5,492 bases of DNA from the NCBI GenBank assembly GCA_023416875.1, contig JAEZGT010000025.1, positions 1 through 5,492 on the forward strand. Direction: 5' to 3'. The position numbers and the translations under genes were made by a program. Origin of the DNA: Pseudomonadota bacterium (GTDB taxonomy: Bacteria; Pseudomonadota; Gammaproteobacteria; Pseudomonadales; Cellvibrionaceae). Positions 1 to 5,492 of the stretch are shown here, piece by piece (position 1 is the first letter of the stretch; each line of letters starts with the position of its first letter). The notes below the pieces were generated by a model. The model was not told the origin of the DNA and ran no database searches. It was given only the letters and a program-made list of their open reading frames with translations.

Positions 1-1045
1 TAAACTCCTGATCCTGAACTTTGATCTTGCCGAGTAGCCCGTAGAAGCCCCAGATCGGGTACACCTCTTGAATCGCACCGTAAATCTTGGCGCGCGGCGA
101 GGACAAAATTTCGATCTCATGCGCCACCAGGACATCACTGTTATCCAAGGCACCCACCACGCGGACCTTGGCATTGTTCATCAAACTGCAGCGCTCAGCA
201 CCGCTGAATTGGGTTGCTGAGGTGACCTTCACCGGCACCGAATCCATAAAGAAGCCGCCACCGAAGTCCAACCTTTGCACTATGCCGAGGAGCTCGATGC
301 TGGGGATATTACGCAGCAGTCGATAATCCTGATTGAACGCCAAGGTGTCCGCGATGAGCAGCCCATCCTGCAGCTCGCCGCGCACCACCACTAAACGTCC
401 TTCCTGCAGGCCGTTCGTATCGATAGAGGGAGAGTAGGACACAGCCTGACCATTCAGGGTGAAACGACGCGCAAAGGTATCCAGATTGGCAACCTGACCC
501 ACCAACTCCACAAATGGGCTTTCGTCATAAGCCAACCGAGTGGCTTGGATGACGAGTTCGGCATCCAGCGGGCCGCTCACTGTCACCCGCTGCCCAGGCG
601 CCAGTGCGCGTATATCGCGCGGCATTATGTCACTAGCGTAAATCGTGTCTGCCAGCAACTGCACTCGCTGTCCTAAAACTGAAAACTGGTTGCGCTCCAA
701 GTCCACCGACTGCACTTCGCCAGTGACGCGAGGTTGATAATGCACCTCATAAGCAACCGCTTCACCTGCTTTATTAATGCCACCGACCACAGTGACATAG
801 TCACCCACATTCAGGTCGATCTCGTCGGCAGGCTCCCCGCGTACCAGCACCTTGGCGTTGTCGGTGTTGTAATGAACACCATTAACGATGACGCTGCCAA
901 AACCGTTGATCGGACCAACTACGGACAATTCCGGTTTGGCACCGCTGCCGTCTATGCCAGCGTAGTGGCCACCGCCCCCACAACTTCCGAGCACGATTGC
1001 ACATAGAATTCCGGTCAACCGCCGCCAATCAGCTCTTCTTATCAT
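1..1045 (-). CDS. DUF5666 repeat lipoprotein, partial (C-terminus outside window)
   Basis: The reading frame is open from the ATG at 1045 to the left edge (348 codons), so the C-terminus is missing. The N-terminus has basic residues (RR, RR), a hydrophobic segment at about residues 10-20 and a lipobox L-G-S-C with Cys22, followed by four glycines. This predicts an outer-membrane or periplasmic lipoprotein. The mature part is built of at least five related units of about 60-70 residues, starting near residues 43, 106, 178, 250 and 320. Each has a G-x-V-x-x-V/L-D-like strand, an F-x-L-x-G-x-x-V segment and a closing V-x-V-x-G-x-L turn, as in DUF5666 proteins. Function is unknown; a binding or scaffold role is only a guess. 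The start overlaps the end of the DUF6502 gene by 17 bases, and an AGGAGG motif lies 12 bases upstream, which argues for coupled translation. Confidence 0.85.
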   Translation of the reverse strand, partial: MIRRADWRRLTGILCAIVLGSCGGGGHYAGIDGSGAKPELSVVGPINGFGSVIVNGVHYNTDNAKVLVRGEPADEIDLNVGDYVTVVGGINKAGEAVAYEVHYQPRVTGEVQSVDLERNQFSVLGQRVQLLADTIYASDIMPRDIRALAPGQRVTVSGPLDAELVIQATRLAYDESPFVELVGQVANLDTFARRFTLNGQAVSYSPSIDTNGLQEGRLVVVRGELQDGLLIADTLAFNQDYRLLRNIPSIELLGIVQRLDFGGGFFMDSVPVKVTSATQFSGAERCSLMNNAKVRVVGALDNSDVLVAHEIEILSSPRAKIYGAIQEVYPIWGFYGLLGKIKVQDQEF

Positions 1046-1913
1046 GATGAGTACCTGCCTCCTGATCGGATTGTTCGATGGCATACACACCTACGCCTAA
1101 TCTAATTCCTGCGCTGTCCCGCGTCGTAGAGCCGGTTTCATTTTGAGGCCCGGCAATCTCGTGTTCCGACAACCAGGCATCTACCCGTTCTAGAAATGCT
1201 TGGCCTTCGGTATCTAAAAAGGCGTGGAAAGCTTTGACATGTCGGCTGTCGACCAAGTTATTGCTGGCGCGTCGCTCAAACCGCCGTCGTTGTTTCTGGC
1301 TCGGTTTGCTATCGTCGACCAGATACAGGTTGTGAAACAGGGTTTCTCCCAGCTCGCTGATTACCGATCCTGCGCGCAACAGCGCCTGGGGATCGCTCTG
1401 CGCCGGGAAGAAATATCGGCTGAGCGGCACCACGCCGTTTTCGCCGCGGGCGATGACGCCGACCCGCAGCATCTCTTTGAAAAGTGCCTGCCGTGGCACG
1501 TCACCACCAAAGCGGCGCACCAGGGCCTGAAAGCTTCCGTGCTCCCCCTCGATAGGCAGCTCACGCGCTTGGTTGTCACCAGCGCTGAACTCGGGATCTC
1601 TATGCCAGGCGGTGAGCAGACGAGTGATGCGATCCTGAGCAGTCTGTGCCTCCACCGCCATGGTGTTTTCCTGCAGCATATCCTTGATGCGCTTGACTTC
1701 TTTGCGGTCGATGCCGGTCAGAACGGCAATCCGGGAAACGTTCGTCGGCCTGCCGCGAATGCCATAGTCCTGAGCCGCCGCCTCGACAAAAATGGATTTG
1801 CACAGCAAGGCAAATTCTTTGTATGTAACACCGTTGCGCAGCAACAGCATGATGATTGGCTTCATCAAGCTCTTGACCGTCGCAATCACATGCGCTTTGA
1901 GATTATCCGCCAT
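1029..1913 (-). CDS. DUF6502 family protein
   Basis: This is a cytosolic protein of 294 residues with no signal peptide or membrane segment. The first 80 residues carry the hallmark of the family: a basic helix (K14-R26), the stretch LLRNGVTYKEF (residues 24-34), then GRPTNVSRIAVLTGIDRKEV (residues 54-73), which resembles a winged-helix or helix-turn-helix unit. Residues 209-221 (RRRFERRASNN) and the C-terminal RLGVGVYAIE (271-280) are further conserved-looking blocks. The molecular role is unknown; the N-terminal fold suggests nucleic-acid binding, which is inference. The ATG at 1913 fits the usual family N-terminus (M-x-x-x-L-K) and has GGGAG three bases upstream, a tight spacing. The last 17 bases overlap the start of the DUF5666 lipoprotein gene, so the two are very probably one operon. 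Confidence 0.85.
   Translation of the reverse strand: MADNLKAHVIATVKSLMKPIIMLLLRNGVTYKEFALLCKSIFVEAAAQDYGIRGRPTNVSRIAVLTGIDRKEVKRIKDMLQENTMAVEAQTAQDRITRLLTAWHRDPEFSAGDNQARELPIEGEHGSFQALVRRFGGDVPRQALFKEMLRVGVIARGENGVVPLSRYFFPAQSDPQALLRAGSVISELGETLFHNLYLVDDSKPSQKQRRRFERRASNNLVDSRHVKAFHAFLDTEGQAFLERVDAWLSEHEIAGPQNETGSTTRDSAGIRLGVGVYAIEQSDQEAGTHHDKKS
1058..1063 (-). promoter_or_regulatory. Shine-Dalgarno site of the DUF5666 gene
   Basis: A full AGGAGG lies on the minus strand 12 bases before the ATG at 1045, inside the last codons of the DUF6502 gene. The spacing is long but workable. It is the only strong ribosome site nearby and supports this start, with ribosomes finishing DUF6502 re-initiating on the lipoprotein. 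Confidence 0.6.
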
Positions 1914-2140
1914 ACACTCCCGGCTACCTGGATGATTCCCACAGTGACACCAAAGCCCGCTTACAACGTACCGGTGCTACTGGTTGGCGGCCAGCATACC
2001 TGGACTTTGCTGTTTGCAGAACATTCTTCTGTGAAGAAAGTGATCAGGCTTTAACCTGATTAAGTTACCAATCTGGCGCGTATATCTTCGTGCACAGGTC
2101 TCAAATTGTCGGTTTCAAGTGAAAGGTACATCACGCACTC
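1914..2140. promoter_or_regulatory. Upstream region of the DUF6502-DUF5666 operon
   Basis: These 227 bases lie between the minus-strand terminator and the DUF6502 start, so the operon promoter should be here. I see no convincing -35/-10 pair. The one clear element is an inverted repeat at 2043-2060, ATCAGG and CCTGAT around a six-base CTTTAA centre. It could be an operator or a weak hairpin. A plus-strand reading frame crosses the left part of this region but is the antisense shadow of DUF6502. Confidence 0.35.
2043..2060. repeat. Inverted repeat ATCAGG-n6-CCTGAT
   Basis: Perfect six-base arms (2043-2048 and 2055-2060) surround an AT-rich CTTTAA centre, about 130 bases upstream of the DUF6502 start. 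The size and symmetry suit a dimeric regulator site. No T-run follows on either strand, so it is unlikely to be a terminator. Confidence 0.4.
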
Positions 2141-2175
2141 AAAAAAAGAGCGCTCGCAACAGGGTTGCGGCGCTC
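2141..2175 (-). terminator. Strong rho-independent terminator, minus strand
   Basis: The arms GAGCGC-T-CGCAAC (2148-2160) and GTTGCGGCGCTC (2164-2175) form a 12-pair, GC-rich stem with a single bulged T and a three-base loop. Read on the minus strand, the stem is followed at once by seven T residues (2147-2141). On the plus strand no T-run follows, so it acts leftwards. It stops whatever is transcribed from the right: either a separate RNA in 2176-2460 or a long crc transcript. It also insulates the DUF6502 operon. Confidence 0.88.
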
Positions 2176-2449
2176 CAAACGCATTGAACGATAGGGCGAG
2201 CCTAACGTTCGCAATGCTCAGCAAATTACATCAGTGAAAGCCTTGTCTCTTAACACTCAAAGAGAACACCGGAGGAAACCCCGGCTGCCACAGCCCCCAA
2301 GACCAACAAAGGCTGCAGCAATGCATCTGCCGGGAACCAGTAAACCCGGCAGAGTACATTCATGCCCAAAAAAGCTACATTTGGGGATCTATTGCCCAAT
2401 ATTAGACGATAGGTGATAGGGTGCTCGCTATCATGAGTGCTGTGAAATG
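2141..2449 (-). ncRNA. Candidate structured non-coding RNA (or long crc 3' UTR)
   Basis: This stretch between the crc-like gene and the 2141-2175 terminator has no credible protein gene but several perfect or near-perfect hairpins: 2415-2432 (GATAG/CTATC), 2365-2385 (CCCAAA/TTTGGG), 2327-2352 (eight-pair CTGCCGGG/CCCGGCAG), 2283-2295 (GGCTG/CAGCC), 2247-2264 (CTCTT/AAGAG) and 2181-2217 (14 pairs with one mismatch and a two-base bulge). It ends in the strong minus-strand terminator. A possible -10 (TATAAA, 2461-2456) would place the 5' end near 2449, but I see no good -35, so the left boundary is much firmer than the right. It does not match 6S, tmRNA, RNase P RNA, SRP RNA or the A-rich repeats of CrcZ as I know them. 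The alternative is simply a structured trailer of the crc message. Confidence 0.33.
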
Positions 2450-2489
2450 TGACCATTTATACAAAAACTGGTGCAGAAGACAGGTGAAT

Positions 2490-2507
2490 GCCGGGGCTGG
2501 CCCCGGC
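2490..2507 (-). terminator. GC-rich hairpin just after the crc-like gene
   Basis: GCCGGGGC (2490-2497) and GCCCCGGC (2500-2507) form a perfect eight-pair stem around a two-base centre (seven pairs if the loop is four bases), 23 bases after the stop codon of the crc-like gene. No T-run follows on either strand. It could be a U-less terminator or a 3'-end stabilising structure. If it terminates, the RNA ending at 2141 must have its own promoter. Confidence 0.45.
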
Positions 2508-2530
2508 GCAGCACTAAAGAAAAGAAAGGA

Positions 2531-3304
2531 TCAGAGGTCGTCGATGTCGTAGTCGATAATGACAGGCAGGTGACTTGAAAAGGTCTGGGATTTATAGATT
2601 GCAGCGTATTCAACCTTGCGCCGAATGGCTTCGGAAACCACCTGATAGTCAGTCCGCCAGCCATCGCCAATGCCGATTTCACCTGATGGCCACCAGGAGA
2701 ATTCGTCAGGATCTCGATTGACTTGGCGAAAGGCATCGACATAGCCGATTTGGTTGAACAGCTGGTTCATCCACTGCTGCTCATAAGGCAAAAATCCTGG
2801 CGTGCTCTGATTGTCCTGCCAGTTCTGCACGTCTTTACGGGTGTGCGCCATACCCCAGTCGCCGCAAATAATGAAACTGCGCCGCTTGCGGGTTACCTTG
2901 TGCAGAAGCGCCTGAAAATCTTCGAAGAATTTGATTTTGACTTCCAGCGATTCAGTTTCTGACATGGCCGAAGGAGCAAGCAGTGAACCGATGCTGTAAT
3001 GCTCATAATCCACCTGGAGATAGCGCCCTTCCATATCGACACCACTTGAAAACCCGAGGCCGTATATCAGCGCCTTGGGCTGATGGCGGGTATAAATGGC
3101 GACGCCATTGTAATGCTTGATGCCCGAATCGAAAAAATAGGCGAAGTAACCCGGCGGATGAAAAACTTCATGATCCAGCTCGTATTCCAGGGCGCGCAGA
3201 TCCTGCAGACATATCACGTCAGCGTCTTGGTCTGCTATCCAATCAAACAAACCCCGTTGGGCCGCCTGATGAATACCGTCGACACTGAGAGTAATAATTC
3301 GCAT
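2531..3304 (-). CDS. crc: Crc-like catabolite repression control protein (exonuclease III fold)
   Basis: This 257-residue protein matches Pseudomonas Crc in length and along its whole course: MRIITLSVDGI at the start, ADVICLQDLRA (28-38), a central ICGDW (146-150), TPGFLPYEQQWM (168-179), GYVDAFRQV (187-195), EFSWWP (201-206), GWRTDYQ (215-221) and VIIDYD (248-253) near the end. Crc acts in the cytosol with Hfq to block translation of catabolic mRNAs when preferred carbon sources are present. Compared with catalytic exonuclease III, several active-site residues differ: Asn7 to Asp9, Glu34 to Asp35, the catalytic Tyr to Leu109, Asn153 to Gly151, and the Asp before the catalytic His to Ser244. 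Asp149, Asp219 and His245 remain. AP-endonuclease activity is therefore unlikely. The start has AAGGGG five bases upstream. It is divergent from pyrE, as in Pseudomonas. Automatic annotation may call it exodeoxyribonuclease III. Confidence 0.85.
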   Translation of the reverse strand: MRIITLSVDGIHQAAQRGLFDWIADQDADVICLQDLRALEYELDHEVFHPPGYFAYFFDSGIKHYNGVAIYTRHQPKALIYGLGFSSGVDMEGRYLQVDYEHYSIGSLLAPSAMSETESLEVKIKFFEDFQALLHKVTRKRRSFIICGDWGMAHTRKDVQNWQDNQSTPGFLPYEQQWMNQLFNQIGYVDAFRQVNRDPDEFSWWPSGEIGIGDGWRTDYQVVSEAIRRKVEYAAIYKSQTFSSHLPVIIDYDIDDL

Positions 3305-3600
3305 GATGGCCCCTTACAAACGGACTGTGTATCATACCGATGTTTTAAACATTATTGTTAATAAGCGCCGTTCTTTAAGCACCAAAACAGCACAGAATCC
3401 ACACAGATCGCAACCTGGACATGCGGCAAAAAAACGGAATCTTCACAGGCGGACATCGCCTCGTTGTCCTGGCGCATTAGGCTTGAGGTCCTTATAGGAT
3501 AGTCCGAATTCGCTACTTGGCTTAACAGCGACACCTCTCCTCCCTGCGACTGTGGACGCAACTCATAACCATCACATCTTCACACAAATCCCAGAGCCGT
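3305..3600. promoter_or_regulatory. Divergent crc / pyrE control region
   Basis: The 296 bases between two divergently transcribed genes must carry both promoters. On the crc side a strong AAGGGG ribosome site (3315-3310) and a candidate promoter (3331-3361) are visible. On the pyrE side the ribosome site is weak (AGAG at 3593-3596), and I see no clear -35/-10 pair; AT-rich TATAGGATAG near 3493-3502 is the best -10 zone. I see no hairpin followed by a T-run, so no pyrE attenuator of the enterobacterial kind. Short reading frames on both strands here lack ribosome sites and recognisable content. Confidence 0.5.
3331..3361 (-). promoter_or_regulatory. Candidate promoter of the crc-like gene
   Basis: On the minus strand TATGAT (3336-3331) is a good -10 box about 27 bases before the ATG. 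TTAACA (3361-3356) is a fair -35 box, but the spacer is 19 bases, longer than ideal. A 13-base palindrome, ATGTTTTAAACAT (3340-3352), sits between the boxes, where a bound regulator would block the polymerase. Confidence 0.35.
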
Positions 3601-4248
3601 ATGAAAGATTATCAAAAGCAATTTATTCAGTTGGCATTAAAGTGCCAGGCACTAAAGTTCGGCCAATTCACACTGAAGTCCGGCCGGATCAGCCCTTACT
3701 TTTTTAACGCCGGGCAATTTCAAAGTGGCGCAGCCCTGGCTGAACTTGGGCGTTATTACGCGGCCGCACTAACGGAATCCGGAGTCGAATACGACATGCT
3801 CTTTGGACCCGCCTATAAAGGCATACCCTTGGTTGCAACCACCGCCGTTGCCATGGCTGACCGTCACGACAGGGACTTGCCCTATTGCTTCAACCGCAAG
3901 GAAGTCAAGTCACACGGCGAAGGAGGGCTATTGGTGGGGGCTCCCCTGCGCGGGCGGGTGGTGATTGTAGACGATGTGATCACAGCAGGAACAGCCGTGC
4001 GTGAGGTGTTGTCTATAATCGCGCAAGCCGGAGCAGTCCCGGCGGCTATACTGATCGGGCTGAACCGGCAGGAACGCGGCCAGGGAAATCTGTCGGCAAT
4101 TCAGGAGTTGCAACAAAGCACGGGGGTTCCGGTCATCAGCATTATTAATCTGGAACATATCATGGCGTTTCTGCAGGAACAGGGAGGCGACCCTGAGACT
4201 CTGGAAAGGATTTCACACTATCGGCAAGTTTATGGCGTACATGAGTAA
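3601..4248 (+). CDS. pyrE: Orotate phosphoribosyltransferase
   Basis: PyrE joins orotate to PRPP to give orotidine 5'-phosphate, the fifth step of de novo pyrimidine synthesis, as a cytosolic homodimer. The 215 residues are close to the 213 of the E. coli enzyme and line up from the first residue (MKDYQKQFI), which fixes the start. Key parts are visible: TLKSGR (24-29) with Lys26, SPYFFNAG (31-38), FGPAYKGIP (68-76) with Lys73, the mobile catalytic loop RKEVKSHGEGG (99-109), and the PRPP-binding motif VVIVDDVITAGTA (120-132). Nothing essential is missing. It is divergent from the crc-like gene, and its last codons overlap the next gene, so the two are probably one transcript. The ribosome site is weak (AGAG, four bases before the ATG). 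Confidence 0.97.
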   Translation: MKDYQKQFIQLALKCQALKFGQFTLKSGRISPYFFNAGQFQSGAALAELGRYYAAALTESGVEYDMLFGPAYKGIPLVATTAVAMADRHDRDLPYCFNRKEVKSHGEGGLLVGAPLRGRVVIVDDVITAGTAVREVLSIIAQAGAVPAAILIGLNRQERGQGNLSAIQELQQSTGVPVISIINLEHIMAFLQEQGGDPETLERISHYRQVYGVHE

Positions 4249-4903
4249 TACCTTTATCAACAACCTCCCTTCCGCCACGCGAAAATGCGCCGCACTTTTG
4301 TTATTGCTGGGCGTTTTTGCCAGCAGCGCCCCGGCGGTTGCGCAAGTAAAATATTACCGTTACATCAATAAAGATGGGGTGAAAGTCATTAGCCATATCA
4401 TTCCACCGGAGTACAGCCAAAAGGGTTATGAAGTCATCACCCACACCGGCAAGGTACTCGAAGTGGTGCCTCCAGCTCCGGACCCGGAAGAATTGAAGCA
4501 GTTGGAGGCCGAACGAGCGAAAGAGCGCGAACTCATGGCGGAATATGAGGTGCTCGCGCGGCGTTACAGTTCCATTGAAGAGATATATGCCGCCCGTGAT
4601 CGTCGCTTGGCTCATCTGGACGCCAGCATTGCGATATTGCGTAGCAATATCGGCAATATCACTGGGCAGCGCGAGAATCTAATGCAAAAAGCAGCAGAGG
4701 TAGAGCGCTCCGGCCGTGACGTGTCAGCGCAGATGCTGAAGAATCTCGAAGAGGTTAGAGCAGAATTGCGCACAACCGAAGAAATGTTGCAAAGTCGGAT
4801 GGCTGAACACGAAGCCATTCAAGAGGAATATGAAAGACAGGTTGTGCTGTTCAAACGGGGCAAAGCTTTGGAAGAATCCAAAAAAATCAGCGACGGCCGC
4901 TGA
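4232..4903 (+). CDS. Secreted DUF4124 domain protein with coiled coil
   Basis: This 223-residue protein has a clear signal peptide: basic Arg17-Lys18, a hydrophobic run at 20-30 and a signal peptidase I site A-V-A|Q after residue 37. The mature N-terminus, YYRYINKDGVKVISHIIPPE (41-60) followed by YEVI, is the short DUF4124 domain, common in small periplasmic proteins of gammaproteobacteria. Residues about 85-215 are charged and rich in Glu, Ala, Leu and Arg, with few helix breakers, so a long coiled coil is likely. Function is unknown; an envelope role is inferred from export alone. The gene overlaps pyrE by 17 bases from the ATG at 4232. A second ATG at 4241, inside an ATGAGTAA overlap with the pyrE stop, is just as plausible and leaves the signal peptide intact. 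Neither has a good ribosome site, which suggests coupling to pyrE translation. Confidence 0.88.
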   Translation: MAYMSNTFINNLPSATRKCAALLLLLGVFASSAPAVAQVKYYRYINKDGVKVISHIIPPEYSQKGYEVITHTGKVLEVVPPAPDPEELKQLEAERAKERELMAEYEVLARRYSSIEEIYAARDRRLAHLDASIAILRSNIGNITGQRENLMQKAAEVERSGRDVSAQMLKNLEEVRAELRTTEEMLQSRMAEHEAIQEEYERQVVLFKRGKALEESKKISDGR

Positions 4904-4915
4904 TATTTATTTTTT
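4880..4915. terminator. Bidirectional rho-independent terminator
   Basis: ATCAGCG (4886-4892) and CGCTGAT (4898-4904) form a seven-pair stem with a five-base loop. On the plus strand it is followed by ATTTATTTTTT, and on the minus strand by seven T residues (4886-4880). It can therefore stop both the pyrE-DUF4124 transcript and the convergent slmA transcript. The hairpin includes the last codons and the TGA stop of the DUF4124 gene. Confidence 0.8.
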
Positions 4916-4932
4916 GTGCGACCATCTCAGTA

Positions 4933-4955
4933 CGAGCCCGGATCAAGCGGGCTCG
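4933..4955. other. Hairpin over the slmA stop codon
   Basis: CGAGCCCG (4933-4940) and CGGGCTCG (4948-4955) form a perfect eight-pair stem with a seven-base loop that contains the slmA stop codon. No T-run follows on either strand. It may help protect or end the slmA message just before the bidirectional terminator, which lies farther along. Confidence 0.4.
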
Positions 4956-5492
4956 CCTACCACACACCCTCTCATCAAGTACGGCCATTGCTCGCTCCAA
5001 CCGTTCGTGGGCGGAACGCGAAATTGACCGCGAACAAACTGGGCAATTTTGCCTTCGACAGCGGCCAGCCATAAATTCACAGTCGCACTGATGGAAAGCC
5101 CAAAGCGGATACCTTCACGTAATTCGGCTTCACGCAAAATCTGTTTAATCTGAGTTTCCAGGCGATCAAAAAACTGGATGACCCTATGGTGCAAGCGCTC
5201 AGTTTCGCCCGCCAAGGCGTCACCAGTCAGAATGCGCGTAATTCCCGGGTTGCGCTCCGCAAACACCAAAATCAAATTAAATATTTTCTCGCATTTCTCC
5301 AGACCGGATATATTCGTCTCCGCAGCGATCATGTTCACGCGGGCAAAGATGGCCTCCTCGATGAACTCGATCAATCCCTCAAACATTTTTGTTTTGCTTG
5401 GGAAATGACGATATAAGGCGGCTTCGGAAACACCCACCTGTTTGGCCAAAGCGGCCGTTGTGATACGAGCGCCTGGACTCGCCTCAAGCATG
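4943..5492 (-). CDS. slmA: Nucleoid occlusion factor SlmA, partial (N-terminus outside window)
   Basis: SlmA is a TetR-family DNA-binding protein that blocks FtsZ ring assembly over the chromosome. The visible 182 residues from the internal Met at 5491 contain the helix-turn-helix ITTAALAKQVGVSEAALYRH (10-29), then FPSKTKMFEGLIEFIEEAIF (30-49), and the family block FAERNPGITRILTGDAL (about 76-92), all strongly SlmA-like. In E. coli SlmA this Met-Leu-Glu lies about 20 residues into the protein, so the true start is very probably beyond the right edge and the Met at 5491 is not the start. The C-terminus (RGCVVGEPA) is less familiar, but the frame is intact. The gene converges on pyrE-DUF4124 with only 39 bases between the stop codons. 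Confidence 0.93.
   Translation of the reverse strand, partial: MLEASPGARITTAALAKQVGVSEAALYRHFPSKTKMFEGLIEFIEEAIFARVNMIAAETNISGLEKCEKIFNLILVFAERNPGITRILTGDALAGETERLHHRVIQFFDRLETQIKQILREAELREGIRFGLSISATVNLWLAAVEGKIAQFVRGQFRVPPTNGWSEQWPYLMRGCVVGEPA

Noticed and set aside
87..1006. Plus-strand frames at 87-326 and 734-1006
   Set aside because: Both are antisense to the DUF5666 lipoprotein gene, whose repeat pattern and lipobox are convincing.
1224..2054. Long plus-strand reading frame of 276 codons
   Set aside because: It lies antisense to the well-supported DUF6502 gene, has no recognisable domain or ribosome site, and extends past DUF6502 only into non-coding sequence.
2270..2300. GGAGGAAACCCCGG resembling the conserved core of RNase P RNA
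   Set aside because: The match stops after a few bases, the other conserved blocks of RNase P RNA are absent, and it lies on the strand opposite to the terminator.
2234..2416. Plus-strand frame of 60 codons rich in Pro, Lys and Arg
   Set aside because: No ribosome site or recognisable content; opposite to the candidate RNA strand.
2442..2454. TGTGAAATGTGAC as a CRP/Vfr site
   Set aside because: It is a direct repeat of TGTGA, not the inverted TGTGA-n6-TCACA arrangement; the second half-site is absent.
2250..2456. Minus-strand frame of 68 codons ending in a hydrophobic stretch (LLQPLLVLGAVAAGV)
   Set aside because: No Shine-Dalgarno site before the first or the inner ATG, no recognised family, and it runs through several perfect hairpins, which fit a structured RNA better.
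3358..3561. Minus-strand frame of 67 codons in the crc-pyrE gap, and an overlapping plus-strand frame at 3303-3497
   Set aside because: Neither has a ribosome site or recognisable domain, and they occupy the expected promoter region of two divergent genes.
5178..5416. Two overlapping plus-strand frames of 76 codons
   Set aside because: Both are antisense shadows inside slmA.

Overview
The window looks like chromosomal housekeeping DNA from a gammaproteobacterium, most likely in the Pseudomonadales/Cellvibrionales group. The evidence is a divergent crc-pyrE pair, a DUF4124 gene overlapping the end of pyrE, and a convergent slmA gene. The Crc-like protein is clearly of the Pseudomonas type. 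I see no insertion sequence, CRISPR array, tRNA or rRNA.

Layout, left to right. Positions 1-1045 (minus) hold a DUF5666 repeat lipoprotein cut by the left edge. Positions 1029-1913 (minus) hold a DUF6502 protein whose end overlaps the lipoprotein start by 17 bases, so the two form a translationally coupled pair. Positions 1914-2530 contain no convincing protein gene. They do contain a strong minus-strand intrinsic terminator (2141-2175) and, upstream of it on that strand, a row of hairpins that may be a small RNA or a long structured 3' UTR. Positions 2531-3304 (minus) encode a Crc-like member of the exonuclease III fold family with several catalytic residues replaced. Positions 3305-3600 are the divergent control region. 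Positions 3601-4248 (plus) are pyrE. Positions 4232-4903 (plus) encode a secreted DUF4124 coiled-coil protein. A terminator usable from both sides (4880-4915) spans its stop codon. Positions 4943-5492 (minus) are slmA, whose first residues lie beyond the right edge.

The genes span unrelated jobs: carbon catabolite control (Crc), pyrimidine synthesis (PyrE), division-site control (SlmA), and an envelope/cytosol pair of unknown function (DUF5666/DUF6502). The points most worth a second look are the structured stretch downstream of crc, the degenerate active site of the Crc-like protein, and the DUF6502-DUF5666 pair. I found no convincing new multi-gene system; the candidate RNA is the closest thing to something undescribed.
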